Positions 10,895-20,189 of a stretch of 64,000 nt of DNA are shown here, one piece after another (the stretch's first letter is position 1; every line of letters starts with the position of its first letter). The notes under the pieces were generated by a model, which was not told the DNA's origin, ran no database searches, and saw nothing but the letters and a program-made list of their open reading frames with translations. Origin of the DNA: Thunnus maccoyii (Eukaryota > Chordata > Actinopteri > Scombriformes > Scombridae); the NCBI RefSeq assembly GCF_910596095.1, contig NC_056554.1:8104001-8168000 (forward strand), written 5' to 3'. Both the position numbers and the translations under genes were made by a program.

Positions 10895-11070
10895 AGGGAT
10901 GCACCAATCCGACTTTTTTAGTTCCGATACTGATACCTCGATACCAGAGCTTTGGGTATCGGCCAATACCAAGTACCGATCCAATACCAGTATTTAATTT
11001 GGGGGTGGGGATGGGGGGGGCGGCTGCATTTTTTCACGTACTGCCGTTTTCTGTTTTAACGTGGCCTTAT
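10895..11070 (+). mobile_element. hAT-type MITE fragment (one end)
   Basis: Begins 'tagggatgcaccaatccgac', a terminus very common in fish hAT non-autonomous elements, and continues with 'ccgatac' and 'atcggccaatacc' repeats. No matching far terminus was found before the Ig exon at 11,197, so the element is truncated or rearranged. Confidence 0.5.
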
Positions 11071-11196
11071 AGTGGGGGTGGCAGCTGCCTGCTCTTGCCC
11101 CCATAGATCTGTATAATGCAAATAAAGTTTGGAAAAAGTATAAAGCTTTTATTTAGATTTAAAACAATCTAAACGTTGTTATGTTTGTTTCCTCAG

Positions 11197-12671
11197 GAGC
11201 GACTTCTGCCATTTGCCCACCTCAGCCAATGGAGGCAGTAGAGGGTGGTGATGTCACTCTACCATGTGAGCTGTACCCGTCAAAAAACGTGTCTGCTTAC
11301 ACAGTGGATTGGAAGAGAGTTGATCTCAACGGGATAGTCTACTCCTATCGACATAAGAAGGACCACCATGATGCACAGATGGAGAGATACACAGGCAGGA
11401 CAACTGTCAACCATGACGGCCTGAGCAGAGGAAACCTGACACTGCGTATCTCCTCAGTACAGCTGAATGACAGTGGACGATACAGGTGCTTTGTTCCGAA
11501 TCTAACGGCCAGATGTTTTGTTAACGTCAGTGTTGGTGAGCACCCTGCATTTAATACTGAACAGATCATTTTGTTTTTTTTTATTTCCTTATATACTGAA
11601 AATGTAGAATTCTGTTCATTTAAGACGTTTTCCATTTGAAAAAGTACTTAAACAGTTTTGAATCTTATTTGAAACAGTACCAAAGAGAATTGATGACGCT
11701 AACACAAATGGACCTCCAGTGGAAGATGATACTGAGGCACATCGTGGTAAATGTCTGAGTTATTCCAGAAAGTTATAGTTTCTTTGATACAACAAGATAT
11801 TTTGTTTTTTTTATATCCTCTTTTTTAACCATTTAATAATTAATTATCAGAATGGATAACCATATTGTTGGAAAAAAATGCATAAAAATCTTAAGCCTGC
11901 CCTTTTTCTCAACTCAACACTTTCTTATATTTCTTCAGATGCTGCAAAGGAGAGGACTTCCTATGCCATTGCCTTTCCCATTGTTGGTCTCATTGTTATT
12001 GTTGGAGTGCTGGTGAAACGTGGAATGATCAGTAAGTTATACATTTTTACAGCATTTTATTATCAACATTTTAAGTCCTGAACTGTGATCACTGTGAAGC
12101 AGATCTCTGTTGGATGATGAAGGATTAACAGTAACACAATAGGTTCTTTGGCTTTTTGCTCTGCAGGAAATCAGAGGTGAGATCAAACACTGAGACTCCA
12201 CATTTACTATGTTTGAGTAATATTTTAAGGCATTTATACTGAAACCCAATATTATCTTGTTCAATATTATCGTTCATTGACTTTCAGGGCAATAACATTG
12301 CATACATACATGCTAATATAATGTTTATAATGTCATTTCTATACAATAAAATCTAAAAACGGACAATTAAGTTTATAATAAGCAAGTGAAGAGTTTGCAG
12401 TTCAATAATGCACAACAATGATGCACAGTTCATTTCTTTGAAAATCAGTTTTGTTATTTTGCAGACTTTTGCCTTATTGTGATGTGTGTATATATATCAT
12501 AAAATATCATTGTGGTGATAATGTATACACAAGCTTCCTTTGAAATAGCATGAATTCAGTGTGTCACAAACTGGTTGTCATGTTCTCTCAGAGAATCGTA
12601 GGAGGGGGCAAGAAGGAGAGATGGTGCCAAACAACATCCAAATGATGATGAACCAAGCAGCAGAAGCCTGA
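11197..12671 (+). CDS. V-type immunoglobulin-superfamily transmembrane protein (partial, leader not found)
   Basis: Four phase-1-linked coding exons: 11,197-11,535, 11,678-11,746, 11,939-12,031 and 12,592-12,671 (TGA at 12,669). All junctions are AG/GT. The first exon (113 codons) is a V-set domain with Cys in TLPCEL, the core Trp in DWKR, and the Y-x-C motif NDSGRYRC. It has five N-glycosylation sequons, consistent with a cell-surface ectodomain. The second exon is a 23-codon acidic linker. The third encodes a membrane span (AFPIVGLIVIVGVLV) with a basic stop-transfer KRG. The fourth encodes a basic cytoplasmic tail NRRRGQEGEMVP and ends AAEA. The organisation resembles fish butyrophilin/MOG- or B7-like receptors with one Ig domain. 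No signal-peptide exon with a hydrophobic core was found upstream. Ligand and signalling role cannot be read from sequence; the tail has no ITIM or ITAM. Decayed paralogous exons lie at 7.27 and 10.20 kb. Confidence 0.75.
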
Positions 12672-12675
12672 AAAA

Positions 12676-13314
12676 TATCCACAGGAGAATATCTGTCTCC
12701 ACCCAAAAACACCTGCCCTGTATTGTTTTGAAATATTTTGTTATTTTTCTGTTTTCAGAAAGCAAAAAAATATCCAGCAAGAGGTGTAGTGATGATCAGC
12801 AGATTATCTGTTGCACTGAGAGAACGACCGTGAATCACCTCAATGATCGAAAACTATTCTAGCCTCACCAGCTTTACCAAAGTGCTATTAAAAAAACTCC
12901 ATCAACTTCCCCATATGGACTAGTTAAAGAATTACACATTTTTAACAATAATGGTTCAAGAAGCACAGTTTGGGGAAAAGAAAGAAAAACTTTTATCAAA
13001 AATATACAGAACAATTTTAAAATGGTACTGTATGTGATTTTTTTTGTTTGTTTTTGTGATAACTTCACTGTTACGCTGTTCCAGGGCTGTAGGACAACTT
13101 TTTATGACTTGAATAACATTGAGAAACTGGCTTTTAGATTAATCTCAGTCAGTCTACTGTACTGCAATGCTTTTTGCTTGTTTACCTGAGAACAAGGACA
13201 GAGTATTTTCTGTTTTGCACAGGAGAATATCCGTCTCCACCCAAAAACACCTGCCCTGTATTGTTTTGAAATATTTTGTTACTTTTCTGTTTTCAGAAAG
13301 CAGCACTGACAGTT
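12676..13314 (+). repeat. direct repeat pair downstream of the IgSF tail exon
   Basis: Bases 12,678-12,773 and 13,219-13,312 are nearly identical, with the shared 'ctccacccaaaaacacctgc' and 'ttttctgttttcagaaagca'. The repeated unit includes a good polypyrimidine-AG acceptor, so it may be a duplicated 3' exon boundary or UTR segment. Confidence 0.6.
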
Positions 13315-13319
13315 TGACC

Positions 13320-14640
13320 AGAACTGATGCCCATACCAAATAGATTAACTGGATGAACAATATTCATATTTTGTATGTATGACTTAAGTGTAACAACCAC
13401 CTCTTGTACAGCAGTGGAGTCAGTGATATATTGCTGCTGATCTGTGTGTTTACAATGACTCTTGACTGGTTGAAGCTGGTACAGCAGACTGTAAACCAAT
13501 CTGTGTGTCCATCTCTCATGTAACTTCACTGTCGGACACTTTTGAAAAAATTCCTGCACAAATTTTAATTAGACATACACAAAATATTTCTACAGCTTCT
13601 GCAGGCATCTGTTTCCAAAATATATTCAGGTGGAGATAAAAACCTTATACTTCAGTGTGTTCAAACTTCTTTCAAACTATGTACAATTATGGTTACTGAC
13701 TTTCTCTCCACCTCCCTACACTCATATTTTGAGTGTAATTCATTTGTCAGAAAAGAGGCAAAATGCGCTATAAACAAAGTTAAAGATGATCTGACTGATA
13801 ACTTTTTTTTCAACATTTTCTCTAGATATCTAGATAATCTCATTATCATCAATTCTTTTGGCCACGATAATCGTGTTGTCAAAATCTGATATTGTGACAG
13901 CCCTAATGTGCACATTATATCTGCGTGCACAAAACTTTTTCACACCTGCACAAAATATTTCTACAGCTGCAAAAATTTATTACACATTCACAAATCATTT
14001 CACAAGCTCAAAATATTATTGACAATTATTTGATTCCATAAACCATCTCTATCTTCTTCTATGATTAGGAGTTGGTGTCGTTTGAATTGAGCTCTCCAGT
14101 CAAATTCTTAGAGAAGTTGGTTAGTTGAATTACGTCAGCCTCAACTAATTTTCCGGTAATTACATTATCATTTGACTTTCCACTATCAGTCGTTCCTGAC
14201 TTATAACTCACCATTGAGCACATATCACGCTCATTCTGGTTGATTATTCATTTATCTGTTTGCACTAATAAATCATTTATTCACTTGTTAACCAGTTTTA
14301 TTAAATAAATATGCATTATCAGTATTTCATTGTCTGTGGCTTCAATCCAAGCAGAGTATAAGATCCCTGTATCGTAACACACTAATTCAGACGTGAGATT
14401 GATAAAAGTGTTTCTATGTTTCTTCTCAGCACAGTTGAAGGATAAAAAGGGAAGTGGTGCTGTGATCAAAGGAGGATTTTATATTATTAAATGTGGATGT
14501 TCCTACACAGGTTCACCTTTAACACAGTTTAAACACAAATTATGTACTTGAACAATATGATTAATAGATTAAAATGTGCCTTACATTTCTTTCTTGCCTC
14601 ATGGTCAGCCATGGTGAAAAATGTGGCATTGTTGTACTGC
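13320..14640. other. intergenic, no gene recognised
   Basis: AT-rich. Around 13,790-13,905 a tract ending 'gtgacagccctaat' resembles a hAT-MITE terminus. The 89-aa reverse frame at 13,661-13,930 falls in this tract and has no recognisable domain. Confidence 0.4.
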
Positions 14641-15355
14641 AGTCCACTTTATATATATATAAAGTATGGGAAGAAGGAAGATTACCTACCAGTTGGAAAG
14701 ATACAGATGTAATACCTATAATAAAACCAGGAAGGTCCAACAAACTATGGACCAGTTGTACTTACCTCACACATTGAGAGAGAATGACATTCTGTATAGA
14801 AAGTCGAGGATTGATTTCTCTTTACCAGAAAGGGCGGGGAACAATGGATCCAGTAATTTGTTTGGAGACAGAAATGAGAAAATCCCAAATTAATAAAGAA
14901 GCCATACTGGCAGTGTTTTTTAATGTAGAGAAAGCTGATGATATTGTATGGAAATGATTCATTTTAATGATTAAATTAGATAAAATGGGAATAACAGGAA
15001 GAACTTCCAATTGGATTCATTTTTTTTATTTGATAGATATATTCAGGTTAAAATTGGAACAGCATTATCTACTCGGTATAAGGCAGATAACTCCTCAGGG
15101 CCTTGTGATCAGCCCAATACTTTTTTCCATTATGATTAATGATGTGTTCTCTGACATATGTTGTGACATTTTAAAAATCATTATTTGCTGCTGATGGGCC
15201 GATATGGAAAAGGGGGAAGAATATAACACTAATTCAAGGCCAGACACAAGAAATGGTCATACTCATAGAGATTTAAGTTTTCAGTAGAAAAGACAAAGGT
15301 AGTGAGAAGCTGGTATAAAGATGTATGGGAAACAGAGCAGGTAAGCTGACCTGGA
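14640..15355 (+). mobile_element. I-like non-LTR retrotransposon remnant, copy 2
   Basis: Contains LPTSWKDTDVIPIIKPG (about 14,683-14,733), the damaged palm FNVEKADDIVWK (about 14,919-14,954) and TPQGLVISPILFSIMINDVF (about 15,090-15,150). It shares with the 4.2-kb copy the Asp-to-Asn change, the missing Tyr and the stop after WK, so both derive from one already-dead source. It ends at about 15,355, just upstream of the snhg1 promoter. Confidence 0.7.
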
Positions 15356-15473
15356 GATGATTTAGTTTTTTTCCTCCCAGTCCTAATGGAAATAGGAACT
15401 CTGGCTCACACTCCAGCATAGTGAGTGGCGCTGTTGCCACTCGCTATTGAACAAAAGAAGAAGAAGATATTTC

Positions 15474-15501
15474 TATCGCGAGATCTGGCCACACTGCCCG
15501 C
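15474..15501 (+). promoter_or_regulatory. snhg1: snhg1 promoter core: TATCGCGAGA box and 5'-TOP-like start
   Basis: TATCGCGAGA at 15,474-15,483 fits the TMTCGCGANR (M8) motif of housekeeping promoters. About 18 bp downstream the pyrimidine run CTTTCTCCTCCTG begins at 15,501, as expected for a 5'-terminal-oligopyrimidine transcript start; snoRNA host genes are typically TOP genes. The exact start is inferred. Confidence 0.5.
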
Positions 15502-15896
15502 TTTCTCCTCCTGTTCTCGTCTGGTCGAGGTAAGAGCGCACACATTTCTGTTAGTACATGCAGGGGCAAACTTTTTCATTATATTAGATAAAGTGAAGGA
15601 CCTGAAAGATGTTGCTTTTAATATAAAACATACTGTACTGCAGTGGAGACTCAGCTGTTTCATCTTGTTTATTTGCTCGATTGGTGTTTTAGCAGCAACA
15701 CCGGCCAGCATTAGCTTAAATCCACTACCATCCTGCAGTAACACTGAGTAATTTCATCAGATTGACTTTATTCACATGAACGACAACATATTTTCTAAAT
15801 GCTCCATGTAGTATTTGTTAGAAAAAACAGGCCCAACGTGATTTAATGCCCACTTTTAGAAATGACCGCTCCTCCTTGTTGGCGGGGCTGCTAGCA

Positions 15897-15975
15897 GCGT
15901 CTCTCAATGATGAAAACTTTCACAGACCTGTACTGAATGACTGTGATTGCACTTTTTTATTCTGATGCGAGACGC
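15897..15975 (+). ncRNA. snord25: C/D box snoRNA U25 (SNORD25), intron 1
   Basis: C box AATGATGA at 15,906-15,913, D' box CTGA at 15,933-15,936, D box CTGA at 15,962-15,965. A perfect terminal stem GCGTCTC/GAGACGC (15,897-15,903 with 15,969-15,975) closes it. The guide CACAGACCTGT before D' is complementary to 18S rRNA ACAGGTCTGTG, as in vertebrate U25. Confidence 0.92.
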
Positions 15976-16220
15976 TTTCTAAAATAAAGATGCTTTTGAG
16001 CGCCTCATGCCGTCCTGAGCACGCTGCATGTTAGCGTCATGTTAGCAGCTGTAGCTAAAATATCTCTGCACACTTTCTCCTCCAGGTGGTGAAGACACAT
16101 TCAGAGCAGGCCTGCTGCAGAGGTAATTTCTCCTTTATTCTGTTAAACTGGACACGCATTAGTGTTAAAAGCAAATAAAAGTGATATGATTGGAATAGCA
16201 TGAAACATAATATGAAGTCT

Positions 16221-16301
16221 CATGCTACAATGATGCTCTCTTTGAACTCTCTCACTGAATCTCTTGAGGAAACTTTATTATTCAAAATACTGAGTAGCAT
16301 G
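16221..16301 (+). ncRNA. snord26: C/D box snoRNA U26 copy a, intron 2
   Basis: C box AATGATG at 16,229-16,235, D box CTGA at 16,290-16,293, terminal stem CATGCTA/TAGCATG (16,221-16,227 with 16,295-16,301). The guide tract TGAACTCTCTC before D' (CTGA, about 16,255) pairs with 28S GAGAGAGTTCA, the U26 target. Confidence 0.88.
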
Positions 16302-16729
16302 AAACTGCTTATTTAGAAGTGTGCACATGAATCTGCCATTTAAACCCACAAAATGCTTATTTTTGTTCCTCAGGTGTCAGTGGAGCTTGGTGAAACTCTG
16401 TGTGAAGGTAATTACAATCTTTGGAGTCTATTAGACAATTGCCTATAATTTCTTGTCTATTCAGTAACTTGTTTATTGACAGGCTCGCATGATAGGAGGA
16501 AAATCCGCGATAACATTGTTCGATATTACAATGATGATATGACCTCGATAAACACATATTGAAGTGTGCATAGTTCCTATGTCTTTCTGCTTTCATTGGT
16601 ACACTGAATTTGTCAGATATAGACCCCAAACATTGAATAGCCTGTGTCTAATGAATAAAGAAATGAAATAAATTATTTTGAACATGCTTTATTGAACAAA
16701 TTGCACCCTACCCAATCAATTAAACAGAA

Positions 16730-17400
16730 CATTAATTTAAAGTTGCTATATATGACATTCAGCCCCACTAGATGTCACACTAGACCAACGGTATCTGAGA
16801 AGCACAGAGAAAGCAGCCCCTGAACTCAGATCAAACCGTCAAACTAGGCAGTGCTGATAAAATATGAATCAAGATTCTGTTACTGCATTGCCTATTTCTC
16901 ACCTCGGGTTTTTTCAGAAACATTTCAGTGAACTGTTAAGCTGTAAAATGAGAGTTTGTGACGAGCCAAAACCAAGTGCCGACCAACTTGCAGAACACCA
17001 CCTGCTATGTCACCACCAGCTGAACATCAAGTCAAGTCAACTTATTTATATCGTGTTAAATCACAACAGAAGTTATCTAAGGGCACTTTTCACACAAAGG
17101 GAGGATGGCGGCGGTCTGTCTTTGCCATTAGCCTCTATAAATGCGTGGAGGGCCAACGGTTTCACATGGAGGGACTCACATGCACCTGCAGCTGGACCAG
17201 CTACTAAAACAAAGAACAGAGAAGCTCAGATAACACATAGAGGGAATGTGACTTTATTTTCTGCTCAGGACGCCATCACTCTACTATATCTTTACATAGC
17301 AAGTAGCACTATTTTAGACATTAGTGACAAACAGATGTTTATTTCTAGGGGTGGTTTATTTGCTAGTAAAGTATGAAGTATACTGTGAACTTTCTATGCC
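16730..17400. repeat. repeat insertions enlarging snhg1 intron 3
   Basis: Intron 3 runs 16,408-17,659, longer than its neighbours. It contains 'ccccactagatgtcacactag' (about 16,762) and 'aagtcaacttatttatatcgtg ... aagttatctaagggcac' (17,030-17,088), both close to widespread teleost repeat sequences. The 170-aa frame at 16,864-17,376 lies across them and has no recognisable domain. Confidence 0.45.
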
Positions 17401-17466
17401 GTCACTCAGAGACTTAATGATTTATCAGTCAGGTCTAATATTGACCAACCTTTTAATTGGGAGCTC

Positions 17467-17550
17467 AGTGCTGCAGTGATGAATCTCTGAACTCTCTCTT
17501 ACTGAATCAGCCTTTGAAGAAACTTCTTTACCAGATTCTGAGTGGCATAC
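17467..17550 (+). ncRNA. snord26: C/D box snoRNA U26 copy b, intron 3
   Basis: C box AGTGATGA (about 17,475-17,482), D' CTGA near 17,502, D box CTGA near 17,538-17,541. The guide TGAACTCTCTCTTACTGA is closer to the human U26 element than copy a. The terminal stem is weaker, so the ends are approximate. Confidence 0.85.
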
Positions 17551-17743
17551 ATGGGCTCCAATGAACTCTTGAAATTTCCTAAAGTAGTCTTCAGAAATGG
17601 TCTCTGACTTAAGAAACTGTTTCCATGGAAACTTGAAGTTTTGTTCTTGTCCTCAACAGATGAGCAGCACTGGTCCAGAAAGCTTAAGGCTCAGCCTTGA
17701 AAGGTGAGTAACAAGTACAAAACTCCAGGTCCAAATTCCACAA

Positions 17744-17822
17744 GGGTCATAACTGATGAGTTTTCAAATAGACAAGCATATGCCTGATTCAAGTGATGCT
17801 AGCCTTTTAATCTGATCAGCCC
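17744..17822 (+). ncRNA. snord27: C/D box snoRNA U27 copy a, intron 4
   Basis: C box CTGATGA at 17,753-17,759 (one base off consensus), D' CTGA at 17,784-17,787, D CTGA at 17,812-17,815. The guide GACAAGCATATGC before D' pairs with 18S CATATGCTTGTC near the 5' end (A27 in human). 'caagtgatgctagcc' lies at the C' position. Confidence 0.87.
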
Positions 17823-17977
17823 TTTAAGATACTGAAGCTCAGTGTAAACTTGGGTTTTTTGACTAACCACTGATCATCTTTGTAGGTCTGTCTGCACGAT
17901 CTTCTCACTGAACTCACAGCAGCTGAAACATGCACAGAGGTACGTTGGTTTTTTTTTTGAAGACCATATTGTGTACT

Positions 17978-18057
17978 GGGGCATAAAAATGATGATTACT
18001 TTTAATGACAAGCATATGCCTGAATTTACTGATGTCAACCTTTAATCTGATTGCCCT
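17978..18057 (+). ncRNA. snord27: C/D box snoRNA U27 copy b, intron 5
   Basis: C box AATGATGA at 17,988-17,995, D' CTGA at 18,020-18,023, D CTGA at 18,047-18,050, terminal stem GGGGCA/TGCCCT (one G-T pair). Same 18S guide GACAAGCATATGC as copy a. Confidence 0.9.
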
Positions 18058-18395
18058 TTGATGGAGCTTGTATTAAATCTTTAATTCCTAAGCTTTAGAT
18101 TTACTTATTGCTGTTTCTCTGCTAGGTGGGAGTTTGACTAGAGGTTTGAGGAAGGATGCTGCCTGGTGACCATCTCAACATGTAAGTTTCAATGTGATTT
18201 GTTTTTGTGAAAAAACACTTATCAGAAAAACCTTTCCTACCAGGCACCTAAAACATATAAAGGTTTTGGCCAAATCAGAATTGGTCAGATTAGCTAAAAA
18301 AACAAAAACTAACAACTTAATGCTTCCTTAGGGTTCAATGTATGTTGCAGTTTGTTTCCTGCATTCTTAAAATGAAAAACAAGGTGTTTCTGACT

Positions 18396-18483
18396 GTTTG
18401 AAAGGATGACATGGGGTAATACCCATCAAACAGCTGGACGACTAATGTCACATGGCAGTTTGTCACCAAAGCCCTGATCAAAC
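18396..18483 (+). ncRNA. C/D-type snoRNA candidate, intron 6, unassigned
   Basis: A perfect 6-bp terminal stem GTTTGA/TCAAAC (18,396-18,401 with 18,478-18,483) encloses a C-like box AGGATGA (18,403-18,409, one mismatch) and D box CTGA (18,474-18,477). The 12 nt before D, GTCACCAAAGCC (18,462-18,473), are complementary to GGCTTTGGTGAC, which I recall from vertebrate 18S rRNA. U28 would be expected in a UHG gene, but I do not see the U28 guide here. This may be a diverged or fish-specific guide. Confidence 0.55.
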
Positions 18484-18636
18484 ATTAAAGTCTTAAATGT
18501 GCCGCCTGAAGTTATTTCTGCTTTGTATTAAGTTGCGTTTCTTTGTAGGATCTCTTCAGCGGATCCTTGAAGATGAGGACACCATGAGTTTCATGGTAAG
18601 ATTTTATATTTCTAGATTACATGACGTCACCAGTAA

Positions 18637-18710
18637 TGCAGTTCCAATGATGATGATACTTAGCTCACTTTGAACCAATGTGAAACGACATGAACTTCTG
18701 AGAAACTGCA
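18637..18710 (+). ncRNA. snord29: C/D box snoRNA U29 (SNORD29), intron 7
   Basis: C box AATGATGA at 18,646-18,653, D box CTGA at 18,698-18,701, perfect 7-bp stem TGCAGTT/AACTGCA. 'TTAGCTCACTTTGA' and 'ACATGAACTTCTGAGAAAC' match U29 as I remember it. Confidence 0.83.
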
Positions 18711-18895
18711 TTTTAATTACAGCTTCTGTTCCAGTTTAACTCTAAATTAGCTTTGAATTTGTATTGAGTGAACTTGTGTTCTGTTAACAGATGGTGCAGC
18801 GACTGCTTCAGCAACATCACTGAGGTGCTCTAGCTGGAGGTAAGATGTCCCATGACTGTGGAAACATGTTACCAGTAGCCCAAATTCTCAGACCT

Positions 18896-18970
18896 GCTGA
18901 AAATGATGAGATATATTTGGAATCTCGTTCGTCTGAACTGCTGTTGAGAAATGGAATATCTGACATCAGT
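18896..18970 (+). ncRNA. snord30: C/D box snoRNA U30 (SNORD30), intron 8
   Basis: C box AATGATGA at 18,902-18,909, D' CTGA at 18,933-18,936, D CTGA at 18,960-18,963, short stem CTGA/TCAG. The guide TGGAATCTCGTTCGTCTGA is nearly identical to human U30, which directs methylation of 18S at A1383. Confidence 0.9.
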
Positions 18971-19167
18971 GAAGGTCAACAATGAAGTAGTGTGCAACGC
19001 TGACATTTTGTGCTCAGACCTGACGGTTTCTTGTCTGTCACAGGTACCTGCCTTTGAACATTTGGGAAGATGCTGTGATCCTCTCTTCCTCCGAGTGTCT
19101 GCACAGGTGAGTCTGTCTGTTACACAGTAACATCAAGTCCAAATCAATGAAGGCCACGGTCACATCC

Positions 19168-19300
19168 GGTTTCCTTCATGATGACACCCGCACATGTCTT
19201 ACGCCTTGTGTCAACGCTAGACCTGAAAAGGTGGACCCACTGGTGTTGCCTTGGCAATAAGGGGAAAACCTGTTGGGGTTACCAACAGTCTGAATGGGAA
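19168..19300 (+). ncRNA. snord22: probable C/D box snoRNA U22 (SNORD22), intron 9
   Basis: C box CATGATGA at 19,177-19,184 and D box CTGA at 19,290-19,293 give an unusually long C/D RNA (about 125 nt), as U22 is. 'CGCACATGTCTTAC' and 'AAGGTGGACCCACTGGTGTT' resemble human U22 as I recall it. U22 is required for 18S maturation rather than for a known methylation. Confidence 0.6.
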
Positions 19301-19559
19301 CAAGCTTAAGATGGGTGTGACAACTGACTTTAGATGTAGTTATGAAAGACTTGATGTGGGTGATTACACAGTTCTGGTATTATTAGACTTGTGTGTTTTA
19401 GTTACAAATTGCATCAAATTGAATGTAATTAGTGCAAATTAGTCACTGAAGCTCAATTTTAGCATCTTGGTGAAAAGGATGCATACTAACCTGAATAACT
19501 TGTCTGCACCTTTAGGGCCAAGCTGCCTGTCAAACTATCCATGAAGCAAGATGATGGAG

Positions 19560-19896
19560 GTACGTTTTAACCTCAACCACCACAGTCACATGAACACTGT
19601 GGAATGCCGAAGGGATGATCTGCTCTCATCAGTCGTCTTACCTTCCTGGTACCAAGCTTTCCAACGTACCCCTCCATCAGACCTCTATTGGCCGGATAAG
19701 ACACTGAGAACCCTGGTTTGGGCTATGCCAGGTGTAAGGTGATCTTCCGGTTCCCTCAAAGGAGGTTCTGATGGATTGGACTGTTTGTTGCCTGGATGTA
19801 TGACTGAAAAATTATGCTGATCACATTCCTAAACAGTAATTCTATGTACCAGCAGGCAGGTGTAAAGTGTTCTTCTTTTTGCTCTTAAACTTTTAG
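19560..19896 (+). other. snhg1 intron 10, no recognised snoRNA
   Basis: Contains a hairpin CCACAGT/ACTGTGG (19,580-19,602), GGATGAT at 19,613-19,619 and CTGA at 19,768-19,771. The C-like to D-like distance (about 155 nt) is too long for an ordinary C/D RNA and no terminal stem is obvious. Might hold a long C/D or an H/ACA RNA. Confidence 0.3.
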
Positions 19897-19995
19897 GATG
19901 ACATCAAGTTTTAGAGGTCGTCTGGATTGTTCAAGCTTGTCCCAGAGTTGAGGTAAGCATCTGTCGGTGCTGTCATGTTTACTGGCCTTTCTTGA

Positions 19996-20066
19996 GTACA
20001 AGTGATGAGTTTCTTTTACCGCCCCAGTCTGAAAATTCATGACTGATTGGTACCCCTCTGATCCAG
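19996..20066 (+). ncRNA. snord31: C/D box snoRNA U31 copy a, intron 11
   Basis: C box AGTGATGA at 20,001-20,008, D' CTGA at 20,029-20,032, D CTGA at 20,058-20,061. The guide ACCGCCCCAGT before D' pairs with 28S ACTGGGGCGGT, the U31 target. External pairing CTTGA (19,991-19,995) with TCAAG (20,072-20,076). Confidence 0.92.
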
Positions 20067-20189
20067 AGACTTCAAGAAATCACCTCCTTCACTAATCAAA
20101 CTGGATTGACTAAACCCTTTTCTGTTGTTGCAGGTTTGGCGCTGTTGTGGTCCGCAGTGTTTGGAACAGTGCTGAAACGCTTGCAACAG

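Noticed and set aside
10550-10984. 144-aa minus-strand ORF
   Set aside because: Runs antisense through a tRNA-like SINE and a hAT end; no protein family.
12166-12180. Possible 10-nt micro-exon in the IgSF gene (ctctgcag/gaaatcagag/gtgaga)
   Set aside because: Including it would shift the frame into the tail exon at 12,592; the duplicate at about 10,420 has lost the acceptor AG.
16864-17376. 170-aa plus-strand ORF within snhg1
   Set aside because: It lies wholly in intron 3 across common fish repeat sequences, has no recognisable domain and no splice connection.
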